Below are positions 8,328 through 17,778 of a stretch of DNA of 64,000 nt, in pieces. Source of the stretch: Candidatus Hydrogenedentota bacterium (GTDB lineage Bacteria; Hydrogenedentota; Hydrogenedentia; Hydrogenedentales; JAEUWI01); the NCBI GenBank assembly GCA_016791475.1, contig JAEUWI010000014.1, positions 80,625 through 144,624 of the forward strand, written 5' to 3'. The translations under genes and the position numbers were made by a program. Positions within the stretch are counted from its first letter, which is position 1; every line of letters starts with the position of its first letter. Under the pieces are notes generated by a model. The model had not been told where the DNA came from. It made no database searches and was given only the letters and a program-made list of their open reading frames with translations.

Positions 8328-9749
8328 GTGGATCCACTCGAAGTTCAATTGCAGGCTCTGCTGGAGTCCGTCAAGGTGTCACCGGAAAACGTGCCCCTGC
8401 GGCGGCTGGTCTCAGACACCTTCCTCAAACTGGGACGCCATGAAGAGGCCGAACAGCACGCCCGAATTGCCCTGCAGCATGATGCGGAGGACATCGGCTC
8501 CAAGTTCATCCTGGCGCAAATCTACCACTTTCTTGGAAAAATGAGCCTGGGCCTCGTGCTGGTGGAGGATGTACTCGCCGCGGACAGAAATCACAGCGAA
8601 GCGTGGCTTCTCCACGCCAGGCTGCTCCAACGGACGGGAAACCCGGCGGAGGCCGGCGCGTCGTATCGGGAAGCCCGTCGACTAAACCCGACGCTCCGCG
8701 ACGAAACGCTGGATGCTCTGCTCGAATCTTCGCCAAAGGAAGCACCGCCACTGGGACGGGTGGGCGCGGCAACCACGTCCTCGGGGCAACAGTGGGTGGA
8801 GGAAGCGTTTTCGAAGCCCTTTGACCTCACACCCGCCACCCCGTCGGCCAGTGCGCCCATGCGGGATCCCGAGTTGCCCGGCCTCGTCATCGAAAAGCCC
8901 CTCTACGGATTCGAGGCGGTCGGCGGCATGAACCGGGTCAAAGAAGACATCCGAATGAAAATCATTCTGCCGGCCACGAATCAGGAGCTCTATGCCATGT
9001 ACGGCAAGAAGGCCGGCGGTGGCATTCTCATGTACGGCCCTCCCGGATGCGGCAAGACCCATCTGGCCCGAGCCACGGCCGGCGAAATCAATGCCCAATT
9101 CATCAGCATTGGCCTTCACGATATCCTCGACATGTGGATGGGCAATAGCGAGAAGCAGTTGCACAATGTCTTTCAATATGCCCGGGCCCACACCCCCTGT
9201 GTGCTCTTCTTCGACGAAGTGGATGCCCTCGCGGCAAGTCGCAGTGACATGCGAAACAGCGCCGGCCGCCACACCATCAACCAGTTTCTCGCAGAATTTG
9301 ACGGCATCGAGGCGTCCAACGAAGGGGTCCTCGTACTGGCGGCCACCAACGCCCCCTGGCATCTGGATCCCGCATTCCGACGCCCCGGCCGCTTTGACGA
9401 GATCATCTTCGTGCCGCCGCCCGACGCCGATGCGCGGGAGAAAATCCTGGAGATCTTCCTCGACAAGAAACCGGTGGAGAAGCTGGATCTGGCCAAGCTC
9501 GCCGCAAAGACCAAAGATTTTTCGGGCGCGGACCTGCGCGGACTTGTGGAGCGGGCGGTCGAAGAAAAGCTGCGCGAGGCTATGAAGAGCGGCAAACCGG
9601 AGCCCATCCGCACCAACGACCTCCTCGCCGCGCTCAAACGACAGAACCCGAGCACGCGGGAATGGCTCGCCACTGCCCGCAACTATGCCGCATTCGCCAA
9701 TGAAGGCGGGGTCTACGACGACATCAAGGCTTACCTCAACATCAAGTAA
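8328..9749 (+). CDS. TPR-domain AAA+ ATPase
   Basis: The GTG at 8328 is preceded by AGGAGG and fits better than the upstream in-frame ATG at 8217. Residues 1-130 form TPR-like helical repeats (LVSDTFLKLGRHEEAEQHARIAL, quoted in part), then a linker. Residues 190-440 are a classical AAA+ domain of the FtsH/Cdc48 type: Walker A GPPGCGKT (237-244), pore-like loop DMWMGNSE (268-275), Walker B LFFDE (293-297), sensor-1 Asn341, arginine fingers in RRPGRFD (351-357) and a C-terminal helical lid. There is no protease or second ATPase domain, so it is probably an unfoldase or remodelling ATPase with TPR-mediated partner choice. It is followed after 46 nt by a TPR-membrane protein. Confidence 0.85.
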   Translation: MDPLEVQLQALLESVKVSPENVPLRRLVSDTFLKLGRHEEAEQHARIALQHDAEDIGSKFILAQIYHFLGKMSLGLVLVEDVLAADRNHSEAWLLHARLLQRTGNPAEAGASYREARRLNPTLRDETLDALLESSPKEAPPLGRVGAATTSSGQQWVEEAFSKPFDLTPATPSASAPMRDPELPGLVIEKPLYGFEAVGGMNRVKEDIRMKIILPATNQELYAMYGKKAGGGILMYGPPGCGKTHLARATAGEINAQFISIGLHDILDMWMGNSEKQLHNVFQYARAHTPCVLFFDEVDALAASRSDMRNSAGRHTINQFLAEFDGIEASNEGVLVLAATNAPWHLDPAFRRPGRFDEIIFVPPPDADAREKILEIFLDKKPVEKLDLAKLAAKTKDFSGADLRGLVERAVEEKLREAMKSGKPEPIRTNDLLAALKRQNPSTREWLATARNYAAFANEGGVYDDIKAYLNIK

Positions 9750-9795
9750 TTGGCATTGCGCCGCGCGCGCAACGCCCGCTGGAAAGGGCACGTGA

Positions 9796-11022
9796 ATGGA
9801 AGCAGTGATGCGGCGGGTCGAACTCCTCCTCGATCAAAGGCGTTTTGCCGAGGCGCGGGCCATGATCATGCAGGGTCTGGCCCAGGATCCGGACCAGCCC
9901 TATTTCAATGCCTTTCTCGCTTATTGTCTGCGCATGGAAGATCGCGACAAGGAAGCCCTTGAACCGGCACGCCGCGCGGCCAGCAGTGCCCCCGAATGGC
10001 CTTTCGTCCACTATGTGCTGGCGTTGGTCCATGAAGGTCTCGGACAGCCGAAGTTGGCCCTGGAGTGCATCGGCCGGGCGATCCAGCTTGACCCCATGAA
10101 CCCAAGCCATCATGGACTCCAGGCGACCATCCTCTTTCAGACCCGGAAGTGGCACGAGGCCATTGCCGCGTGTGAGCTGGGCCTGGCCATCGACCCGGAG
10201 CACGCCCAGTGCCGGGGTATTCTGACCGCCGCAAAAAACCAGCTCGGCCAGCACGAGGACGTGGAGCACCTGGTCAGCGAATCGCTGCGACTCAACCCCG
10301 AGAACGCCTTCGCCTTTGCGAACAAGGGGTGGAGCTGTCTGCGACAGGGCGAACCGAAGGAAGCCATTCGCCACTTCAAGGAGGCCCTCCGGCTGGAGCC
10401 GGAACTGGAATGGGCGCGCCAGGGCGCCCTCGAATCCCTCAAGGCGCGCAACTTCGCCTACCGATGGCTCCTCGCCTTCTTCTTCAAGATGGGCAGCCTC
10501 CCCCAGGCCGCCCAGACCGGCATCATCATCGGACTCTTCGTGCTGTACCGCCTGGTGCGGGCCGTGGGCGAAAGCAACCCCGGCCTCCAGCCCTATGTGA
10601 CGCCCCTGGTCATTGCCTATCTGCTCTTCTGCTACGCCACCTGGGTCGGGGCGAGCCTGGCCAATTGCTTTCTACTCTTCCATCCCTTCGGACGCCTCGC
10701 CATGACGCAGGGAGAAAAGCGGAACGCCATCGTGCTTGCCGGGGTACTTATAACCGGACTCGCCTGCGTGAACATTGGCCTCTTTCGAGACCATTTTGAG
10801 TCCCTGGCGCTGGGCGGATTGCTGGTCATGATTACCTTGCCCCTGGTGGGCACGCAGAATGCCGGCACGCCCAAAGGACGCAACATCGGCCTGTTCATGA
10901 CCGGCGCCATCCTCATCTTTGGCCTGCTGGGCATCTTCGTGGCGCCGCACCTCACGGCCGTCGCCCTGATTCTGTGGATCGCATATATCTGGGGCATCGG
11001 CCACTACGTTACGCGAAACTGA
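9796..11022 (+). CDS. TPR-repeat protein with C-terminal multi-pass membrane domain
   Basis: Residues 1-215 are a run of about six TPR-like helix pairs (RFAEARAMIMQGLAQDPDQP, KLALECIGRAIQLDPMNP, EAIRHFKEALRLEPELEWA). Residues 235-405 contain five or six hydrophobic helices (TGIIIGLFVLYRLV, VTPLVIAYLLFCYATWVG, AIVLAGVLITGLACVNIGLF, TGAILIFGLLGIFV, ALILWIAYIWGI). It is probably an inner-membrane scaffold with cytoplasmic TPRs. Position directly after the TPR-AAA+ gene suggests the two proteins act together, possibly recruiting the ATPase to the membrane; that link is inference. No enzymatic motif is visible. Confidence 0.7.
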   Translation: MEAVMRRVELLLDQRRFAEARAMIMQGLAQDPDQPYFNAFLAYCLRMEDRDKEALEPARRAASSAPEWPFVHYVLALVHEGLGQPKLALECIGRAIQLDPMNPSHHGLQATILFQTRKWHEAIAACELGLAIDPEHAQCRGILTAAKNQLGQHEDVEHLVSESLRLNPENAFAFANKGWSCLRQGEPKEAIRHFKEALRLEPELEWARQGALESLKARNFAYRWLLAFFFKMGSLPQAAQTGIIIGLFVLYRLVRAVGESNPGLQPYVTPLVIAYLLFCYATWVGASLANCFLLFHPFGRLAMTQGEKRNAIVLAGVLITGLACVNIGLFRDHFESLALGGLLVMITLPLVGTQNAGTPKGRNIGLFMTGAILIFGLLGIFVAPHLTAVALILWIAYIWGIGHYVTRN

Positions 11023-11032
11023 AATCGCCGCA

Positions 11033-12640
11033 TCAGGAATCGAAGGGCAGATTGTCCAGCGGTATCTCCGGATTCTTGTCCGTGAAATAGCGCAGCCCCC
11101 AGGCGTTTTCAAAGAGCAGCACGGCGCGGTCATGACCATCCAGCGCCCGCTTCACGCCCGGCGGAATCGCCACCTTGTCCAGATCGATGCCGGGCTTTAC
11201 CCAGCGGGTCTGCGTCCAGGGCGCGCTCTGCAGGCGTGTTTCAGCACCGTACTCGCTCTGCAACCGGTACTGCACAATTTCAAACTGAAGCGGGCCCGCC
11301 GCCGCAAGCAGAGGCGCCATCCGCAGGGAGTCGTGAATACGATACTCCTGCATCACACCTTCGAGCAGAAGCTGGCTTAACCCCGTGCGGAAACGCTTGG
11401 CCTGGGCGGGCTGGGTGTTCTCGATATAGGCGAAGCACTCGGGCGCGAAGTAGGGAATCTCGTCGTAGACCAGAGCGTTCTCTTCCGTCAGCGTATCGCC
11501 GATCGCAAAGAGGTCATTGCCAACGATCCCCACCACGTCCCCCGCATAGGCCTCGTCCACCGTCTCCCGCTCCGCACCGAAAATCTTGCTCGCATTGCCC
11601 AGGCGCACTTTCCGGCCGGTGCGGGCGTGGGTCACGGTCATGTTCCGCTCAAACTTGCCGGACACAATACGGATAAAGGCGATACGGTCCCGATGGTTCG
11701 GGTCCATGTTCGCCTGAATTTTGAAAACGAAACCGGAGAAAGCACCATGGGTCGGCGGCACCTCGCGGCCCGACACCGTCGTCCGTGGGGCGGGCGGCGA
11801 TGAGTGCTTGAGGAAGCCGTCGAGAAGCAACTGCACGCCAAAGTTGTTCAGCGCGCTGCCGAAGTAAACCGGGGTCGTGCGGCCCGCAAGCACGTCGTCA
11901 TCGTTAAATTCCGTGCCGGCCAGTTCCAGCGTTTCCACTTCCTCGCAGACGGTCGCATAAGTCCTGGCGTCGAGTTGCTCGCGAATGAAGGGGTCGTCCA
12001 AACCACCGGTATGTACCGGAGCGCGGTGTGCGCCGCCCGTGGTGCGCTCGAAAATGTGCGCGGTCTGGGTCTGGCGGTCCCATACCCCCCTGAAAACCGG
12101 TCCCGTTCCCAGCGGCCAGTTGACCGGATAGGTCGCAATCCCGAGCGTCTTCTCGATCTGGTCGAGCAACTCGAAAGGCTCGCGCGTCGGGCGATCAAGC
12201 TTGTTGATGAAGGTGAAGATGGGCACCCCCCGGTGTTTGCATACCTCGAAGAGTTTCAAGGTCTGCGCCTCGATGCCTTTACCCGCATCGATCACCATGA
12301 TGGCGGCATCCACCGCCGTAAGCACGCGATAGGTGTCTTCCGAAAAGTCCTGGTGGCCCGGTGTGTCCAGCAGGTTGACCTTATAGCCTTCATAATCAAA
12401 CTGAAGCACGGTCGAGCTGATGGAAATACCGCGCTTGCGCTCCAGCTCAAGCCAGTCGGAGGTCGAAGCGCGCTGGTTCTTTCGCGCCGTTACCGAACCC
12501 GCCAAATGGACCGCGCCACCATAGAGCAGAAACTTTTCCGTGATGGTCGTCTTGCCCGCGTCCGGGTGGGACACAATCGCAAAGGTCCGCCGCCGAAGTA
12601 CTTCGTGGGACAGTGGGCTGGCGGTAGTTGCGGTTTCCAT
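11033..12640 (-). CDS. prfC: Peptide chain release factor 3
   Basis: RF3 is the GTPase that removes RF1/RF2 from the ribosome after termination. The 535-residue protein has G1 SHPDAGKTT (24-32), switch I with RGISISSTV, G3 DTPGHQDF, G4 NKLD, then EF-G-like domains II and III (RIRIVSGKFERNM-like region, GDTLTEE). RGISISSTVLQFDY with DTPGHQDFSEDTYR is diagnostic of RF3 rather than EF-G. It is convergent with the TPR-membrane gene, 10 nt between stops, and has no obvious operon partner. Confidence 0.95.
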   Translation of the reverse strand: METATTASPLSHEVLRRRTFAIVSHPDAGKTTITEKFLLYGGAVHLAGSVTARKNQRASTSDWLELERKRGISISSTVLQFDYEGYKVNLLDTPGHQDFSEDTYRVLTAVDAAIMVIDAGKGIEAQTLKLFEVCKHRGVPIFTFINKLDRPTREPFELLDQIEKTLGIATYPVNWPLGTGPVFRGVWDRQTQTAHIFERTTGGAHRAPVHTGGLDDPFIREQLDARTYATVCEEVETLELAGTEFNDDDVLAGRTTPVYFGSALNNFGVQLLLDGFLKHSSPPAPRTTVSGREVPPTHGAFSGFVFKIQANMDPNHRDRIAFIRIVSGKFERNMTVTHARTGRKVRLGNASKIFGAERETVDEAYAGDVVGIVGNDLFAIGDTLTEENALVYDEIPYFAPECFAYIENTQPAQAKRFRTGLSQLLLEGVMQEYRIHDSLRMAPLLAAAGPLQFEIVQYRLQSEYGAETRLQSAPWTQTRWVKPGIDLDKVAIPPGVKRALDGHDRAVLLFENAWGLRYFTDKNPEIPLDNLPFDS

Positions 12641-12883
12641 TGGGAATCTCCGGGGCGCGGGGCGCTCAGGTGGTGGGGGTTTCGGGAATAAATATTACGG
12701 TGAGTGCTTACTGTCGGAAGAGATCGCAAGCCACTAACAAAATGTTTCGGCTTTAACTGACCGACTGTGGGTGCCACCCGCACGCGGGCCGCCTTTGGCG
12801 GTCGGTAGCTTGCGGGTGATGGGACTATGGTCGAACAACATCATCCCCACCCTCGGGTTGCCAGCTCTCTCGCGTTACACACA

Positions 12884-15553
12884 TCATAAAGCGGACGTAT
12901 AGTCCGCCGCGACACAAGCACCCGTAAACTTAGTCGCCAGCGCTCCCGCGTGTACGGGTGGCACCCGGGGTTGCTCTTCTTTAAGCAACGTGGCCTCCTT
13001 GACCGCCTGGGTCATTTCAGGCGGCAAGCCCAGCAGGGCGAGAATTTCTTTTGGTTTCGCCAGCTTCCCGGCGCCATCCCGTGTGGTGAAGAGCAGCGTG
13101 GCGTTCGTGCCATCGTGACGCTTCACTTCGAGCGACTCTATCAGCGGACGCAGGTTCATTTCCGCGGTGGACTTGCCGCGCGGCTTCCAGCCCCGACCTT
13201 TTTTCGGCTTCTTCTGCTTCACTTTGCGCTCCACGAGGATTTCGTCGCGCGCCATCAGGTCCGCGACACGCGCCGCCAAGTCATCGGGAGCGCCGGTGGT
13301 CATGATGCTGTAGGAAAAACCTTCCACCAGACTCATAAGCGATTCGCCGCGCAGGGGCATCTCTTCCACATCAAATACATGAAGACCGGGCGCCACTCGC
13401 TCCTGCAGCCGGGCAAAAAGCCCGTCCACCTCGGTGTAATCCTTCAGCATGACGTCCATGTAGTCGCCCCGGCTCGCTTCGCCAACTGGACATGCCGTGG
13501 AAAACGTAACCTTGGGCTGGGCATGAAAACCCTGACTGTACGCGATGGGGGCCTTGGCCCGGCGCAGGGCGCGGAACCAGGCGTCCTTCAACTCCAGATG
13601 GGACAGGAAGCGCGCTTCGCCGCTGCGACCGATCTTGAAGCGTACGCGCTGCACGGGATCGGGCTGCTCCGGCATGGCTGGCGTGTAGCCCTCCCACGTC
13701 TCCTCCTCCATCTTGTGGCCCGCCTTCTGTTTCTTCAGCATAGTCTGGCACAACTCGCGCTCGCGATAGATCACGCCGCAGAGGTGGCACTTGCCGGCGC
13801 GACAGTCCTGGGCATATTTCAGGTCCATCGCCCGCTGCCAATCCTTCTGGAACCACGCCTTCGGAATGAGAATGTCGATATGGTCCCAGGGAAGACGCTC
13901 GTTCACATCGCGCTCGCGAAACTGGCCCGCCACATCGTAGTTCACGTCCTCGATGGCCTTCTGCCACGCGCCAAAATTCACATGCTCTTCCCACGTCTCC
14001 AGGCGCGCGCCATTTTTCCAGGCCGCCTCGATGAGATCGGCGCCGCGCCGATCCGCACGGGTCAACAGCCCCTCAATAAAGGATGTGGTGGCCTCGTGGC
14101 GACCAAACTTGATGTCGCTCTGGCCGCGAAACTTGGCAAACAGTATGTTCTGGCGCCGATGGGTCTCTTCGATGCCGATCTGCTCGGCCCATTGAAAAGG
14201 CGTAAAGGGCTTGGGCACGAAAGTGGATACGCCGGTGCGTACGGCCGCGCGCGGATTAACCTTCTTGCCTTCCTTCACTGTGCGAATGGCGAGATCGGCT
14301 ATCGCCGCCACGTCTTCATCGCGCTCCGTGGGCAGGCCAATCATGAAATAGGTCTTCACGTGGTCCCAGCCCCGGCTGTAGGCTTCGCGCGACATGGTGA
14401 GCAATTCTTCGTCGGGAATAAACTTGTTGATTACCGCGCGCATACGGGGTGTCGCCGCTTCCGGGGCAAACGTGAGACCGCTGCGGCGCACCCCCGCCAC
14501 CATGTCGGACAACTCGACCGCATAGGAATCGAGGCGCAAGGACGGCAACGAAACGGAGACGTTGTCCTTGTGCCCGCGGTCCGCCGCCATCTTCACCAGC
14601 GTGCGCGGCATGGAAAAGTCGCAGGTGGACAGGGAAATGAGCGACACGGCATCGAAACCTGTGTTGTCCAAGGTGCGCTCCATGAGCTGATCGATGTTTT
14701 CAATGGACCGCTCGCGAACGGGACGGGTCACCATGCCCGCCTGGCAGAAACGACAGCCCTGGGTGCAGCCCCGAAGTACTTCAAGGCCCGCGCCGTCGTG
14801 CACCAGTGCCGCATTGGGCACGATGTAGTTCGTGGGAAAACTTGCCCCGTCCAAATCACGCACAAGTCGCTTCACAACCTTCGGCGCGTCTTCCTTCGGC
14901 AGGATCTGGCCGTCGGGCATGACCTCGAAAGGATAGAGCTCTGGAACGTAAACGCCTTCGATTGTTGCCATCGCGGCGAGCTTTTCCGCGCGCGTGGCCC
15001 CTTTCAAGGCGCGCATCGTCCCGGCGATCTCCATCATCACGTCTTCGCCATCGCCGATGACGAAGAAATCGATAAAGGGCGCAATGGGCTCGGGGTTAAA
15101 TACCGCCGGGCCGCCCGCAAAGATCAGGGGCATGGAATCGTCGCGATGCTCGCTGCGGATTGGCAAGCCGGCCAGATCGATGGCATTCACAATATTGGTG
15201 AAGGTCAGTTCGGACTGCAGCGTGAAGCCGATCATGTCCGCTTTCGTAAGCGGCTCCTTGGATTCGAGCATAAAAAGCGGAATCCCGCGTTCGCGCAGAA
15301 TCGCTTCCATGTCGATGCCCGGCGTGTAGCCGCGCTCCGCCCAGACCCAGTCCAGGTTGTTCATTTGCGCGTAGAGGATGTGCAGCCCCAGATTGCCCAG
15401 GCCCAACTCATAGAGATCGGGGAAAAAGAAGCAAATCCGCAGTTCAACCCCGGACGGATCCTTGTGGGTGCTGTTAAGCTCATTGCCCAGGTACCGGGAA
15501 GGCTTTTCAACCCGGGATAGGATTTCATTGTTGAGCACGTCGCGGAAATTCAT
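12884..15553 (-). CDS. B12-binding radical SAM protein (TIGR03960 type) fused to a DUF2344 domain
   Basis: The N-terminus MNFRDVLNNEILSRVEKPSR is typical of the TIGR03960 family. Residues ~35-200 are a cobalamin-binding-like domain, then a radical SAM core with Cys263, Cys267 and Cys270 in LRGCTQGCRFCQAGM. A Cys cluster follows at CRAGKCHLCGV. The last ~230 residues are a DUF2344/TIGR03936 domain (RVRFKIGRSGEARFLSHLEL, GFHAQPKVTFSTACPVG). The fusion is known in several phyla; its reaction is not established. ATG 15553 is chosen because the open frame upstream runs into a TATAAT promoter element at 15649. The final residues ADYTSAL are encoded by a perfect 6-bp palindromic stem near 12890-12907. 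Confidence 0.9.
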   Translation of the reverse strand: MNFRDVLNNEILSRVEKPSRYLGNELNSTHKDPSGVELRICFFFPDLYELGLGNLGLHILYAQMNNLDWVWAERGYTPGIDMEAILRERGIPLFMLESKEPLTKADMIGFTLQSELTFTNIVNAIDLAGLPIRSEHRDDSMPLIFAGGPAVFNPEPIAPFIDFFVIGDGEDVMMEIAGTMRALKGATRAEKLAAMATIEGVYVPELYPFEVMPDGQILPKEDAPKVVKRLVRDLDGASFPTNYIVPNAALVHDGAGLEVLRGCTQGCRFCQAGMVTRPVRERSIENIDQLMERTLDNTGFDAVSLISLSTCDFSMPRTLVKMAADRGHKDNVSVSLPSLRLDSYAVELSDMVAGVRRSGLTFAPEAATPRMRAVINKFIPDEELLTMSREAYSRGWDHVKTYFMIGLPTERDEDVAAIADLAIRTVKEGKKVNPRAAVRTGVSTFVPKPFTPFQWAEQIGIEETHRRQNILFAKFRGQSDIKFGRHEATTSFIEGLLTRADRRGADLIEAAWKNGARLETWEEHVNFGAWQKAIEDVNYDVAGQFRERDVNERLPWDHIDILIPKAWFQKDWQRAMDLKYAQDCRAGKCHLCGVIYRERELCQTMLKKQKAGHKMEEETWEGYTPAMPEQPDPVQRVRFKIGRSGEARFLSHLELKDAWFRALRRAKAPIAYSQGFHAQPKVTFSTACPVGEASRGDYMDVMLKDYTEVDGLFARLQERVAPGLHVFDVEEMPLRGESLMSLVEGFSYSIMTTGAPDDLAARVADLMARDEILVERKVKQKKPKKGRGWKPRGKSTAEMNLRPLIESLEVKRHDGTNATLLFTTRDGAGKLAKPKEILALLGLPPEMTQAVKEATLLKEEQPRVPPVHAGALATKFTGACVAADYTSAL

Positions 15554-15648
15554 GGAATAGGAACCAATCTCATTGGGAAGGAAGCGGGAAATATGCTCCA
15601 GAAGCGAAAACAACGGAGCATGGACACACGATTCCGTTGCGATCCCCA

Positions 15649-15677
15649 ATTATACCGCCCACGCCCCGAAATTGCCA
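15649..15677 (-). promoter_or_regulatory. Probable promoter for the radical SAM gene
   Basis: The minus strand has a perfect TATAAT (15654-15649), unusual in this GC-rich sequence, with TGGCAA 17 bases upstream. It would give a leader of about 90 nt before the ATG at 15553. The -35 match is weak. Confidence 0.5.
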
Positions 15678-15721
15678 CTTTTCGCCCTGAATTATCCCAC
15701 AAGCTGCTGAGATCTATGCCC

Positions 15722-15934
15722 TTAGAAACTAGAGCCTTCGCTCTGCCACAACAGCGTCTCCTGGGCGTCATACAGCAATGCCCGGCTACGGCCCGCCTCT
15801 TCGGCAGCTTCCTGCACCTGGATGATCAACTCTTCCTGATACCACTCCCGGAGCGGCTTCACCGGCTGATGCCACATCTGGCTCTGGTTTTCGTCCATGA
15901 CGTGAATATGGAGGGAATAACCTTTTGATCTCAT
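15722..15934 (-). CDS. Small hypothetical protein (70 aa)
   Basis: From the ATG at 15934 the protein begins MRSKGYSLHIHVMDENQSQM and ends ALLYDAQETLLWQSEGSSF. AAGGGG lies 9 nt upstream; a GTG at 15961 is an alternative start. It is hydrophilic, has no Cys and no membrane segment, and looks like a small alpha/beta fold. The family is not recognised. It is transcribed in the same direction as the radical SAM gene and ends about 45 nt upstream of that gene's promoter. Confidence 0.55.
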   Translation of the reverse strand: MRSKGYSLHIHVMDENQSQMWHQPVKPLREWYQEELIIQVQEAAEEAGRSRALLYDAQETLLWQSEGSSF

Positions 15935-16229
15935 CGCATCTGTCCCCTTGTTATTTGGCACCCGACGCCACGCCGAAAATGGGAGCGCGGGCCAGGCGGG
16001 CGTGTGTGGCCTTCGGGTCCTGGTTTACTCTCTCGCGCCAGGCGGATTTGAAGCACCACAAACCTGCTCTATAACTGACGCCTCACGAAAAGCATCATAG
16101 CAGGACTCACCGGGGAATTCGAGATCTTTTTTCGGAAAAACCCAAATAAATCAGGGAAATTCCGACAAAAATCTGCCACTTGAAGTCCCGGGCCGCAGGC
16201 AAACGGGGGACGCTGGTGAAACGAATCGA

Positions 16230-16889
16230 TTAATCCGAAGGGTTCGTGGTGGACTTGCGAATGCTGAGCTGCTTGCGGATGTCCGATTGTATTTCTTCCG
16301 GAGTCAGACTGCCATCCGTCTTGATCACAAGTTCCTTGCGCCGGAATAGATCAAGCAGGGGCGCGGTCTTCTCGTGATAGTCGGCAATCCGCTTGCGAAC
16401 CGCCGCTTCGTTGTCGTCCTCCCGGGTGAGAAGCTTGCCTTTGCACACGTCACACTGGTCGGCAACGCGCGGGCGGTGCTGGATCAGGTTGTAGTCCAGC
16501 CCGCATTCGCTGCACAGGCGGCGCGACAATACGCGCTCCATGACGATGTCGTCGGAGACGTCGATGTGAATCACGGCGTCGATATCGTAGCTTTCGAGAA
16601 AGAACTCCGCCTGCTTGCGGCTGCGCGGAAAACCATCCAGAATGAAGCCATAGTTCCAGTCATGCTCCTGAAGGCGCTGGCGAACCACGTCCTCCACGAC
16701 CTCGTCGGAAACGAGGTTGCCCTCTTTAATCAGGCGACGCACTTTGGCGGCAAGTTTGGTGTGATTCTGGATGTTCCAGCGGAAAATGTCGCCCACGCTG
16801 ATGTGTACGAGATCGTAATCCCGCGCCAGCATGATTGCCTGGGTCCCCTTGCCGCACCCCTGTACCCCCATGATGACATACTTGTGCAT
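16230..16889 (-). CDS. adk: Adenylate kinase (zinc-binding lid type)
   Basis: Adenylate kinase equilibrates ATP, ADP and AMP in the cytoplasm. ATG 16889 (MHKYVIMGVQGCGKGTQA) is chosen over the upstream in-frame start because the P-loop must lie near the N-terminus. LDGFPRSRKQAE, the AMP-binding helix region and a LID with four cysteines (CSEC and CDVC) that should bind zinc are all present; length 219 matches the family. The P-loop reads GVQGCGKGT, whereas the usual sequence is GxPGxGKGT. A more general nucleoside monophosphate kinase role cannot be ruled out. Confidence 0.9.
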   Translation of the reverse strand: MHKYVIMGVQGCGKGTQAIMLARDYDLVHISVGDIFRWNIQNHTKLAAKVRRLIKEGNLVSDEVVEDVVRQRLQEHDWNYGFILDGFPRSRKQAEFFLESYDIDAVIHIDVSDDIVMERVLSRRLCSECGLDYNLIQHRPRVADQCDVCKGKLLTREDDNEAAVRKRIADYHEKTAPLLDLFRRKELVIKTDGSLTPEEIQSDIRKQLSIRKSTTNPSD

Positions 16890-17163
16890 GATGAATTCTT
16901 CTATCGTTCCGCCGCACGGGATGCAGCCGTTCCAATTTGCGGAAAGCGCCCGAGCCGGATTGCCCAAGAACTAGCTATCGATGGCGAAACTCCGCGATTC
17001 CGAAGGTCAAACTATGCAATGAAGGCCCGCCGCGATGCAACTTTTTTGAGGAACGCCGCCCGAGTTAATTCGCCACGGCGCCCGAGAATGGACATTTCGT
17101 TCCCGCGCCGCCGGACGCTTACAATACCCGCCACGCTCCACCCTTGTGCCACGCAGGAATACC

Positions 17164-17772
17164 ATGACGGACCCCGTAATTCAGTTTCAGCCCACTCTTC
17201 AGACGGGTCGGCGCACCTTGCTCAAAGTTGCAACCCTGGTCGAAGGGGGAATGCTGCTGGTCGCCCTGGGGCTGGGCTGGTTTCTGGAGGAGCCATGGTG
17301 GACGGGGGCCCGGGCGGACGGGGTGAGTCTGGCGAGCGGCGCGATTGCGGGCGCCATCATGCTGGCCGCCGCAGGGGCCTTCATGGAACTGAACCTCCCT
17401 TTCACCATCCAGATGCGCCGGGACATAGACCGGCTCTCCGGGTTGTTTCGCGATGCCACGCTCCTGGATTTCCTCTATATTTCGGTCCTCGCCGGTGCGG
17501 GCGAGGAGGCGCTGTTTCGAGGCCTCGTCCAAACAGGAATGGCTGCGCATCTGGGCCTTCCGCTGGCGATCGCGGCTTCGGCGCTCGTCTTTGGCCTCGT
17601 GCATAATATCTCCCGCCCCTACGTCGTCTTTACCGCAGTGCTCGGTGCTTTTTTCAGTGGACTTTTCGTCTGGTCAGACAATATTGTGGTGCCTGCGACG
17701 GCCCATGGGGCCTATGACTTCATCGCCCTCTGCTATATGCGTCACGGCGCGTCGAAGAACCGTAAGGACTAG
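17164..17772 (+). CDS. CPBP-family intramembrane metalloprotease (CAAX protease-like)
   Basis: The 202-residue protein has several hydrophobic segments and the three CPBP motifs: EExxxR in AGAGEEALFRGLVQ, FxxxH in FGLVHN and a final HGAYDF. These residues form the intramembrane metal site of the CAAX-processing/bacteriocin-processing family. ATG 17164 with AGGA upstream is preferred over the GTG at 17146. It is followed after 6 nt by an alpha/beta hydrolase gene, so the two are probably co-expressed. Substrate unknown. Confidence 0.85.
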   Translation: MTDPVIQFQPTLQTGRRTLLKVATLVEGGMLLVALGLGWFLEEPWWTGARADGVSLASGAIAGAIMLAAAGAFMELNLPFTIQMRRDIDRLSGLFRDATLLDFLYISVLAGAGEEALFRGLVQTGMAAHLGLPLAIAASALVFGLVHNISRPYVVFTAVLGAFFSGLFVWSDNIVVPATAHGAYDFIALCYMRHGASKNRKD

Positions 17773-17778
17773 AATGTT

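Noticed and set aside
12950..15520. 856-codon open frame on the plus strand opposite the radical SAM gene
   Set aside because: It is the antisense shadow of a clearly conserved gene in GC-rich DNA, with no recognisable domain.
15554..15649. Extension of the radical SAM gene to 15649
   Set aside because: The extension overlaps a TATAAT box and lacks similarity to the family N-terminus, which starts at 15553.
16131..16168. Hairpin CGGAA...TTCCG considered as adk terminator
   Set aside because: There is no trailing T-run on the minus strand, and the stem is short and interrupted.
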